64,000 nucleotides of DNA from assembly GCA_001599595.1 (NCBI GenBank), contig BCHH01000011.1, positions 21,894 to 85,893 on the forward strand, read 5' to 3'. This document shows positions 11,701 through 21,200 of the stretch, in pieces. How positions within the stretch are numbered: position 1 is the first letter of the stretch; each line of letters opens with the position of its first letter. The notes below the pieces were generated by a model that searched no databases, had not been told where the DNA came from, and saw only the letters and a list, made by a program, of their open reading frames with translations. This DNA is from Beverwykella pulmonaria (lineage: Eukaryota; Ascomycota; Dothideomycetes; Pleosporales; Melanommataceae). A program made the translations under genes and the position numbers.

Positions 11701-12987
11701 TTTGGTGAAAAGGAAATGGTCACCTTCCTGCTCGAGACAGGCCAGGTAGACGTCAATTCCAAGGATACACAAAACGGGCGGACGCCGCTATCGTATGCAG
11801 CATCGTACGGACAAGAAGCCATAGTCAGGCTGATGCTCAAACAGGACGGCGTCGAAACTAACTCAAAGAGCGACAACATTGGCTGGACTCCGCTAACGTA
11901 TGCAGCATGGAAAGGGCACGAGGCCATAGTCAGATTGCTGCTCGAACGGGACGATGTTGAAGCCGACTCGAAGAGCAACATTGGCCAGACGCCGCTATCG
12001 TATGCAGCAGAGAGAGGGCACGAGGCTGCTGTTAGGCTGCTGCTCGAACGGAACGATGTCGAAGCCGACTCGAAGGACCAATTTGGCTGTACGCCACTAT
12101 CGTATGCAGCAGGAAGAGGGAATGAAGCCATAGTCAGGCTGCTGCTCGAGCGGGACGACGTCGAAGCCAACTCGGAGAGCAACGTTGGCCAGACGCCTCT
12201 ATCGTATGCAGCATCGTATGGGCATGAGGCCATAGTCAGGCTGCTGCTCGAACGGGACGATGTTGAAGCCGACTCGAAGAGCAACGTTGGCCAGACGCCT
12301 CTATCGTATGCAGCAGAGCACGGGCACGAGACCATAGCCAGGCTGCTGCTCGAACGGGACGACGTCGAAGCCGACTCGAAGGACCGCTCTGGCTGTACGC
12401 CACTATCGTATGCAACAAGGAAAGGGAATGAGGCAATAATCAAGCTGCTGCTCGAACGGGACGACGTCAACGCCAACTCGAAGAGCAACATTGGCCAGAC
12501 GCCGCTATCGTATGCAGCAGAGTACGGGCACGAGGCCATAGTCAGGCTGCTGCTTGAACGGAACGACGTCGAAGCCGACTCGAAGGACAATTCTAGCCGG
12601 ACGCCCCTATCGTATGCGGCAGGAAGAGGGGGTAAGGCCATGGTTAGGCTGCTGCTCGAACGGGATGATGTCGAAGTTGACTTGAAGGACGATTTTGGCC
12701 GGACGCCTCTATCGTATGCAGTCGGGAGAGGGCACGAGGCCACCGTCAGGCTGCTGCTCGAACGAGACGACGTCGAAGCCGACTCAAAGAGCAAAATTGG
12801 CCGGACGCCGCTATCGTATGCAGTAGGGAGAGAGCACAAGGCCATCGTCAGACTACTGCTCGAACGGGACGACGTCGAAGCCAACTCGAAGGATAATTCT
12901 GGTCAAACGCCACTATCGTATGCAACGGAGAGCGGGAATGGGGCAATCATTAGGCTTCTACGATCGCGCCTTAACCTCTCTCCATAG
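8783..12987 (+). CDS. Hydrolase-NACHT-ankyrin NLR-like receptor
   Basis: Exons 8783-8871, 8920-9631 and 9679-12987 (introns of 48 and 47 bp with GTAAGT donors and CTAAC/CTAAT branches) give 1369 aa. Residues about 35-265 form an alpha/beta-hydrolase of the SERAC1/DUF676 kind: IIFVHGFTGHPERTW near the start and VVHSLGGIVVKEML with the nucleophile Ser near 155. A NACHT ATPase follows: Walker A GKPGTGKST (about 391-399) and Walker B VVFFIDALDECDE (about 494-506). About 966-1365 are twelve 33-35-residue ankyrin repeats of the form TPLSYAA-x-GHEAIVRLLLERDDVEADSK. The architecture (N-terminal enzyme, NACHT, repeated sensor) is that of fungal NLRs controlling heterokaryon incompatibility and possibly other nonself recognition; ligand binding by the repeats is expected to trigger the N-terminal domain. 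The repeats are almost identical at DNA level, a sign of concerted evolution. The ligand is unknown. Model well supported. Confidence 0.92.
11776..12970 (+). repeat. Tandem ankyrin-coding repeats (about 102 bp units, 12 copies)
   Basis: Unit of about 102 bp (34 codons) beginning at the GRTPLSYAA/GQTPLSYAA codons. Most units share long identical blocks such as CGCTATCGTATGCAGCA and GGCTGCTGCTCGAACGGGAC. Variation concentrates in two or three short patches (after TPLSYAA, and at the last three to four residues of each unit). High internal identity with clustered variable positions is known from fungal NLR sensor repeats. Confidence 0.92.
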
Positions 12988-13779
12988 CCTATGCCATTAA
13001 TTATTTCCACCACACCCACTACCTACTATTATTACCCCCCTTTATATACTCATTGTAGCATGTTATAAATACAATGTGGCAGCGCAATGTGAAAGGTAGT
13101 GAAGGAGGCAGATACTCTAGTAGGGAGAGTGTCCAACCTGCACTGGTCACACCTTGCGAGCGTCCATTTTCCCATCACGATGTACTAGCTTTCAGTTAGT
13201 TCAGCAGTCCCTGTTTACACCTACAATAGAGACGTTCCTCCAAGAACCACGCATTCAACACTAACACCCTCTCTAGCAAAATGACCTTGAAAAAGATGTG
13301 AGATCTAGGCACAGTCAACTAGGTAGTGCAGATGAATAAGAATGGCTTGTGCGTAGTCCTTGTCGAGCAATCCATATATCCTCTCCATCCTCCGCTCTTC
13401 GAATTCATTCCTACCTACCCTTGGCCCACCCTGGATCATGGAGTGAATTGCTTCTTCGACAGAGACTAATGGACGAGAGTGGGAACGACCCTATCTACCA
13501 CAAATGTAAGCCGCTGCGAATCTCATCAAAGAGATTTACGGCAGACTTCCATAGCTACCGACGCAATACCTCATCAGTTTCCTCCGTAGGTCCTGCCTCA
13601 GTTAATTCTTTATTGTTTCACGGTATACTAGGTAACACATGAAGTAATAAATCACAGCATGTAAAAATAAACCTTTGAGATAGGAATGCTACATCTTCAT
13701 GCCTAGAAGATTAATGATTCAGTCCAGTGGTCCACTTGCTGCTTCTTACTAAAGCGTGACATTCTACTATCTCTCCGCC
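12988..13779. other. Intergenic between convergent NLR and esterase genes
   Basis: About 790 bp. The first part is AT-rich (12995-13070) and is the probable NLR 3' UTR. A 97-codon frame at 13349-13642 shows no family features. The NLR (plus) and esterase (minus) converge on this interval. Confidence 0.5.
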
Positions 13780-14944
13780 TCACTTCGGAATCCTCTCCGT
13801 AACAAACGCCACCGTATCATCCAGCCCCTGCTGCACGGCATCAATCGTCCCGGGTGCATTCCCAATATACCCATGCGGCGCACCATTATAAATCTTGATG
13901 ATCGCCTCATTGCCCCACGCCTGCCACTTTGCGCCCATGAACACCGTATCGTCCAGCAGCGGATCCTCACTTCCACACGTAAACAGCGCTGGAGGCAGAT
14001 TCTTGCCGCGGATGTCTGCGAAGAAAGGGGAGATAGACGGATCGCGGCGTTGCTCGATGGTGGTGTTTGGGAGGAGCACTTCGATGTATTTTGCCATTAC
14101 GTCGTAGTCGATGACGAGGGCTTTTTCGTGGTGCTCGACCATGGGCAGGAAACCCGAGAGGTCGAAACAGCCGAAGTGGAGCAGGAGGCCTTTGAAGGCG
14201 AAGTCGGGGACTTTGTCGTAGAGGTAGAGGGCTACGAGGGCAGCGAGGTGGCCTCCAGCAGACTACACTTGCGTTAGCATGATTCTAGGATGATTGCACC
14301 GGAAAATAGAGGTGCCCGCACTTCTCCACCGGTGAACATGAGCTCGGCTCCAAACTTCTCCTTGCCATTCTTGATCAGCCATTCCGCAGCATCGTAGCAG
14401 TCTTCGGCTCCAGCGGGCCACGGGTCTTCGGGTGCAAGTCTATAGCCAACAGAGAAAACAGTGCAGTCAAAGTGGTCGGCCATGTATTTGAGGTACGGAT
14501 CTTGGCTGAGCATATTAGTTCTCCAAATCTGGAACAGGCATGGCGAACACACTAAGCTTCTGATTGCAGGACCCAACCACCACCATGAATATGCATGTGT
14601 ATTCCTTTGGGTTTTCCGCTAGCAGGCTCAAATACTCTGTATGTGATATCCCTTCCGGCATCTCTTGAGGGGATCGTGCCATTGACGCCTTCAGGTAGGA
14701 CAATTGGCTTCGGCAGTGGAGTTTTGCCCTCCCATCTCAACTTCCGATATGCCGCTGCGCCAACCTGGAGACAATGGTAAGCATGGTAAGTTGAGGAGGG
14801 CACGGAGCGCTGGAATACCTCATACCATCGAGGACCATCTTTCCAGATCTTGATGAGCTTCTCGTTGAACTCTTCGGTCTTCTTGTCGGCTAGTTTACGG
14901 TCGAACCTGGTGGCATCGACATTGATATCTGACGTCAAAGGCAT
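13780..14944 (-). CDS. Alpha/beta-hydrolase, HSL-family esterase/lipase
   Basis: Minus-strand exons 14944-14819, 14764-14553, 14505-14322 and 14262-13780 (introns 54, 47 and 59 bp) give 334 aa with frame kept throughout. The first intron is a multiple of three, so an uninterrupted reading hides it; removal restores RWYEVGAAAYRKLRWEG. The oxyanion-hole motif HGGGW is at about residue 102. The second intron interrupts just after it, giving VLQSEAYQDPYLKYM. The nucleophile motif is rebuilt across intron 3 as GGESAGG (Ser near 175, HSL form GxSxGG). An Asp in the SEDPLLDD region and His in GAPHGY complete a plausible triad. HSL-family enzymes hydrolyse small acyl esters, triglycerides or xenobiotic esters; the substrate cannot be told. 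No signal peptide is visible, so it is probably cytosolic. Confidence 0.88.
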
Positions 14945-15304
14945 GGTGGAAAAGGGCCCTAAGTTCTTGAGCGTACAAAAAATAAATTAGAAGTTAGCAA
15001 CTTATGCCTGATAAGAGACGTCTTTAAGCTGGCACTGGCTTGCTGTGGTGGGGTAGTGGGGTAGCAATAAGCGGCGTGGCATTTATGTCAAAACGAAGAT
15101 CATTCGCCGAAGCAATTCCGGGTTGCCTAACTAGTCGAAGCCGAGTAACGTTCCACAAGCGCTGCAACTGTGCGTGGAATGCCTAAGGAATTTCAGAGTT
15201 GTACAAGGTGATGCAACACGCCAATGGGTCACGGACCAGGATACAAAGTGTGATGTAACAGATAAGTGTAATCTCAAAATAGTAATAAGATACAACAGTG
15301 ACGG
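14945..15304. other. Esterase promoter region and 3' flank of membrane-protein gene
   Basis: About 360 bp with no reading frame of note. It lies upstream of the esterase (minus) and downstream of the next minus-strand gene, so the two are tandem. Confidence 0.5.
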
Positions 15305-16704
15305 TCATTTACCATTCCTTGACTGCATTCTAGGAGTCTGTAATGAAGAGGTACTTTGACTTTTGATTCGTTTCCGAGGTTGGGGGTCAGTCTTAATGAA
15401 AAAGGACTTAACTTCAGCGGTCATGGCAACAGTGAGTCTGAAAGGGTACGTGAACACAGCCCAGCTCGTATGAAGCCCGTATGTGAGAACACTAGCAACC
15501 CAGGTAAGGACCATGGAGAACATGCCCGGCTTTTGACCGGTTCGTGCTGCAGCAGCTGCTGCTAGGGAAATAGCATCCCTTAGCCGTGAGTCAATCTCTG
15601 AAAAACGAGCCTCTATCTGTATTGATTGAGCCACTTGACGCTTTTCATAGCGACGGACCGCGCGATTGAGCGCATCCAGTTGTGGCTGCAATGCCTGCCG
15701 GACCGTGGCACTGACTTTCAAGGTCTGGACATCAGTATCGTTGACAGGCTGTGCTAGCCGTGCCTCAACCTCTGCCAGCTTTTGGTATATATGTAGCGCA
15801 TCTGCCTTCCCGAGTGCGCCCTGAGAATCCTGCTGGACTACACGCTGGAGGTGAAGCGTCTGCGCTTGCTTCAGTTTAATGATGTGTCCAAAAGGTCGGA
15901 GCTCGGCAGCCATCATGAAGATGGTCAGATTGTAATTTGAGACGAGACTTTCTACTGGGCGTGTAAGTTGTGAACGTATTGTATGAAGAAGATAGGCCCC
16001 TAGTACTGGGCCGCCGAAGCAGGCGGCGAGTGCCATGACTTCTTCTCGTGCCAATTGACGTCGTGCATCCTTTTGTGCACCCGTGGGTGTCTGCACGCTG
16101 CCTTTGTCCGTGATCGGTTCATCGGTTGTTGGGGAGCTAGGTGTATCTTCATCTGGTGATTCCTCGCTTTCTTCACCCTCTTCGAGAATTGTGTCGCTAG
16201 GATGTGCTTCGTCTGCGTCGACATATTGAACTTGCTGTGCGGCATGATACCAGTCCCTGTCCACGACTCAATCAGCGAGGAACCATTCTGAAGCTGGAGA
16301 ACCTACCATGGCGCTCTCACACACCAGTTGAGGAACATGGACGCCAGCGCCAGCAGCAAGACATCCGTCACCACGGCGCCACCATTTTGAAAGAGAATGC
16401 CCCCAACCGCGGGGAGGATGGCGAAGACTAGAGGGGCAGAATGCCAGACTGAGGGTTCGTTCGATGCCGTCAGTTTGTCCATGTCATTTCCGCTGGGTCG
16501 AAGGAGACTATCAGTAGAGGATCGAAAAGACTGTCGCGTGTCTGAGTATTCGGATAGAACGGAGCTGCGGCGCCGAGCTAGCGGCGCTACAGGATGATGT
16601 GCGCCTTCAGAAAAGGTCGCTGCGCGGTTCAGCATCCTCTGGCGGAGCTGAGGATGGATCTGGGAGCTCGCGGGGGGGGTCTCGGAAGGTAAGCCGTCGA
16701 CCAT
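15305..16704 (-). CDS. Conserved fungal membrane protein of unknown function
   Basis: Exons 16704-16307 and 16256-15305 on the minus strand, joined over a 50-bp intron (GTAGGT donor, GGACAG acceptor), give 449 aa. I do not recognise a named family. Visible features: a Ser/Arg-rich N-terminus (about 1-85), two close hydrophobic segments (HSAPLVFAILPAVGGILF and VVTDVLLLALASMFLNWCV) that could form a hairpin, an acidic Ser/Asp/Glu linker (about 150-190), a hydrophobic stretch near 210-225 (VMALAACFGGPVLGAYLLH), a long helical, probably coiled-coil region (about 255-375), and a further hydrophobic segment (MFSMVLTWVASVLTYGL) before a basic tail. This arrangement suits an organelle or ER membrane protein. 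Restored frame and biased composition support a real gene; the role is open. Confidence 0.75.
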
Positions 16705-17335
16705 GGTGGCGAAGAAGCAACGCGGGCAAGGCCGTGGAGCTCAAGATTGCAAATTCCAGGCTGGAGATGGTGCGAAGAACATCAATCGAGGCTCTAGAAC
16801 GCGAGTGGATGGACAGCGACGCATCATGACGCGCAGAGTACAACAACTCCTCAATGCTACCGTACCTCGGTCAGCGGCAGGTTTGACTGGCTCGTTTATA
16901 GTTGGAGGGCCGCCAAGCCGCTAATCCATCTCTAGTTAATTGTTTGGATCCCAACCCCGACTTCCTCATTCAAAACTCACCTCTCCCAATTTATTCCTTA
17001 GAAACAATACTATAGGTTGCCATGCTGACTCTCCTGCAGCATTTAACGTATTCTGAGCTGTGATTATGGCTGCGGTTCGCGACCAAGCTCCGTGAACACC
17101 GAATGTGTGCAAAGCATAACGGCCTCTCAGCACTGTGACCACGCGGGCCACGACCAAAGCCCCAACGACCTTCATCTCTTTTCACAGACATGTCTACATT
17201 CGTCAGCGAAGTCGGCTTCTGCCTTGCATACTCGCAGATCTATGCTGAGCCACAACGTCAAGTAATGTTGGTGCTCTTTTGGCTAGCTGATTTTATCGTG
17301 CTCTCCAGTAGGTTACCTGATCTGGTAGGAGTAGC
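16705..17335. other. Intergenic, no supported gene
   Basis: About 630 bp upstream of the membrane-protein gene. Short frames on both strands (16607-16846, 16966-17191 minus) show no domain or conserved feature. Confidence 0.45.
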
Positions 17336-17634
17336 TGTATGATACACTACAAGGCAGCAGTAATTTCAATGTTACTGCATATATATTAAGGCTGCACCGT
17401 TGCTAGGAATATCAATGGTATTTCTATGGTGACTACTTCTTGCCTCCTGTGGTAAAAATAAGATGAATAACACGATATAGTAACAAGAACAATCCTCTGT
17501 CCTATTACTTCTAATGGGTATCTAGTGTATATAAATGCGTGCCCCATGTAAAATCTCTACAGGCACCATCTAGTGCTGTCCAGGCCTGTCCAGGCACGCC
17601 GAGGCTGGTCGCTTTAGGGTGAACCGTAACAACT
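17336..17634 (-). mobile_element. Candidate solo LTR
   Basis: The ~299-bp segment is flanked by the same five bases, GTAGC, at 17331-17335 and 17635-17639. Near its right edge the minus strand reads TGTTACGGTTCACCCTAAAG, which looks like the start of a fungal LTR. The opposite end reads ...TATCATACA on the minus strand, so TG...CA termini are nearly present, though the flank repeat implies two to three extra bases at one end. A TATA-like motif (TATATA near 17530) is inside. No retrotransposon coding sequence adjoins it. Confidence 0.35.
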
Positions 17635-17980
17635 GTAGCGCTACTCGAATTATTATAAAATAATGTTGCAAGTACAATAGGTTAGACGCTACAGGTCATG
17701 TAGTTTGGTCGCCACCACAATTGCTTAGCTGCTAGCTCAGCCGTTAATGCAGGCTCTCTCTCTCAAGTGGACGTCGCAAGCGTAACCTGTTCTCTGCAAT
17801 CTTTTCTTCGGATGTTATTTGCAGACGCCACTCTTCTTTAGCACTAAACTCTGCTATCTTCCTGGATTTCCTCGCTTCTCTAATGGCGTTTGTGAGGCGT
17901 GTGGTAGTAAGTATTCTGAGATGAATTAACAGGACTGTTAACAAAGCTTCGTCAACACATCCTGCAACCGTTGCTGTAAC

Positions 17981-18200
17981 ATGGATCAGTCACCCGATTA
18001 TAAAGAACTATGTCCACAAGAGCAACGCAAGCAGGCAAAAGCAAAGCGCGCCCAGGAAGAAGAACAAAGTAGATGAGAAACAGCAGAGCGTCGCGAAATC
18101 ACCTGGGATTGAAACCACTCGGGGTGAGACCACTCATGATTCTACCACTCATAATCATACCACTTAGGACATTGCTACTTTCACTAGGAGCATCGCTACA
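17981..18200 (+). pseudogene. Short relic of a charged repetitive gene family
   Basis: Starting at ATG 17981 the plus strand reads MDQSPDYKELCPQEQRKQAK followed by an Ala/Glu/Arg-rich helical stretch, then a TGA stop, with the same frame continuing ETAERREITWD. I have an impression of similar openings in repeated fungal genes, but this is from memory only. After 18105 the sequence becomes an irregular tandem of ACCACTC-type units (18112-18170). It is broken and probably not expressed. Confidence 0.3.
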
Positions 18201-18263
18201 TATCCACAACCATTGTTAGCACCTCATTGTAAGGACCATACTCCAAACCCTTCACAATACAGA

Positions 18264-21200
18264 TTACATTCTAAGCCCACCAAATTCATGCTCAAGATCC
18301 GTCGCATGCCTGACGCCACCAACAGCCACATGGTTTTGCCCACCAACTGGAGAGCCACATTGTGGGCATTGAGAGGTTTCCATGGGCATACCACACTCTC
18401 CGATTGTGAATGGGTGGCCATTTTCACAGTAATACCAATGTCCAGTGCCTCTAAAGTCATGTGCCATGGCGGCATATACAGCCGCCTTTTCCTCATTGCT
18501 CACTGGTATATAGAAAGTTGAATCGCGCAGCGACTTCTCAATGTCCTCGATTTCGTTCCTCATGCCCCCAGTTTGGCCTGGGTGTTTATTACATATTTCG
18601 TGTGCGTCCTGCAGATGCATTCTCGCTAAGACTAAGAGCTGTGATACGGGCTCTGCGAAGGTCCGCTCAAGTGCGAAAAATCGTGCCCAGTAGAGGTGGC
18701 CTTCGACAATATTTCCTGGTTGTTTTTTTGAGTGGGATTCTGATATCAATGCTTCACAATCCTTCCTGTTGGCGCTAAAATCGATCTGGATGTTGGGAAA
18801 ATTGCCTTTGCGATCATGGAGAAATGTCAATAGGATGGTGTAATCGCATCGAATGAGCAGCACCGTTGTTAGAAGTCTGTTGCGCACCTGCAGAATATCG
18901 GCGTTAGAGTGTAAATCGATATTGATACCACGATGTCTGCGGGCGTCTTGAACGAGGTCGTAGATACGGCCGAAGGGTTGTTCTCTCTCATTAACTTGTT
19001 GCAGAAACTTGCGGATGTCTCGTCGAAGATTGGTGATAGTTTTATATCGTTTCTCTTTCCGCGTAAGCGTTCCAACCTGGGAGATTTGTTGGTCGCGAGT
19101 CCCCCTCAACTGAAGCGGTTCTGACACAGGAGTTTCCAGTGATACCCTATCCAGAGCTGTTTGGCTGCCTCCACCAGTTTCACGAAGTTCTGCCTCGATT
19201 ACTTGCATTCTGGTGACGAGAGGAATGAATTGTTGGTTAGCCCAGACGATGAATTTCTTTGTTGCCTCGTCGATCAATGCTCGCCGAATAATACGACTAT
19301 AGCGATTAATGGTTCGCAAAGGGGCCCGGCAAGTTGGACAGCTTTTCATCCCGGAGGCAGAGAATGGGTTGGCACTGTTCTTCAAGGCCACAATGGACCC
19401 TTCGACGTCCGAAATGTAGAAATCTGACATGCTCATATGGCCATCCATACTCTCCAAGGTTAGAATGTGCCCACATGGTGGTATAATGCAAGGGTCCGTA
19501 TCAAGGTTGACCTCCTCAAAACTAGAGGACAAAATAAAGTCAACAACCACTGCTTTTATTGCTGGGTGTGCACAAATCTGACAAAACGCAACACCTGGAC
19601 AGACCTCCCCACAGATAGAGGGACATCGATGCCCACAGGCCAACATATTTATGCAGCGCTTTGAGCATGGTAGCAGATCACAGGGTACTGCACATGGTAA
19701 TGGACATCGTCCGCGATGTGGACAAGACCAGGAACAATCCTCAGCACATGGTACGCAGGGTTCCTGGCACAGCTTGTTACATTTCGAATGGCTGCAGCTG
19801 ACTTCGCAGGGTTCGGTGCAAAGAGGACAGGACATATCGCCATGGCATCGACTTTTGCAGCTATGACTACAAGTCGTGTATGGTCTTCCACACTGGGTGT
19901 TGCAGACTCCATGTTTCGTCTCCAAACCCCCTCCTTCAATTGGGATGTTGCAATCTTTGCAAGCATGGTTGCAGTCATGTCCACAAGTCAGCGCTGCCCC
20001 GCAGGTTGCCGAGCAGGCGTAATTATCATCCAGAGGTAACTCGCAACAACGGACTCGAATTTTATGTTTGCAACGTTCCATGACTTGTTCCACCTGTGTA
20101 ACACAGCGAACTATCTCTGGTGCCTGAGCCTCATAGCACTTCAAATGCGTGGCGATGTGTCCACATGGCAAAGGGATATTGAATAATACGACTTGGCATT
20201 GTTGCTCGCACTGATCTCCGCAAGGTCTCGGACACGCATGCTCGCAACCATTCTTGGTTCTTGGACAGCGTTCAAGGCAGCGAACTGCATTGTGCAGAGA
20301 GTCGGAATGGCACATATTCGGACAAGAATGCCCGCAGCGTAATCTTGAAGAGCATCTTTTGGAACAGCCACCTTCAGGGGCGAGTCGAGCGAAATCGTCT
20401 GGTATTGAGACTTCAATAGGTGTTTCTTTATGTCGAGGACAGCAGAGTGCGAGGCTTGGGCCAATGTTGTTCGATCGCTCCAAAATAGTGAGTACTTCAT
20501 CCCACATGGGAACTGGCCTCGAAGTATCGGAATTGCCGATGATATACATGCCATGTCGGGCACGACTCAGCAACACATTAATGCGATTAGAAGTCTTCAA
20601 GAATCCACACTTTCGCTCAGAATTGCTCCGAACTAACGAGACAACAATCACTTTTGCTTCTTCACCTTGGAAGTTGTCAACGGTAGCAATCCTCAAAGCG
20701 TTGAGCAATGTCGTTTTCTGGATTTGAATTTGGCCATCCGTGGAAGCTCCTTCTGAGTCGTCTTGAAGCCCCTGAGCTTCCAACTCTTCTTGATCTCGGT
20801 CTCCAACAACGATCTCAAAGGAGTTTGCTAGTCGCTTCTTGATTTTCTGCAATTGTCCCAGATAGGGAGTAATCACTGCAATATCCTCGCTCCCGTATGT
20901 TCCTTGCCTTACTAAATGTGAGACGAGAGAAGCCACCATTTCCACTTCCCAAGTATTGGTTCTGGATAACGAGACAGCTTGGGCCATTCGTGGGTCTTCT
21001 TTTTCTTGATGATCAAGCCAATAGAGACGATCTCGCATGCCATCAACTTCCGGATATTCCAACACCGATGGGTGATCTCGCAAATCTGGATAAAGTGGAA
21101 CTCTAACCAGCTCTGAGATGGAAGGGTGCATTCGCCGCTGAATCTTCAATGTACTCAACGGGATCTTGAGATTCCCTGGCTGAGGCTTTACGAGGCGCTC

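Noticed and set aside
11670..12884. 404-codon antisense open frame over the NLR ankyrin repeats
   Set aside because: It is an exact shadow of the tandem repeats (period 34 codons, Ser-rich reading of the reverse strand). The sense strand has the conserved ankyrin and NACHT features.
13756..14277. 173-codon plus-strand frame opposite the esterase
   Set aside because: It overlaps the esterase's third intron and last exon, with no family features. The minus-strand gene is clear.
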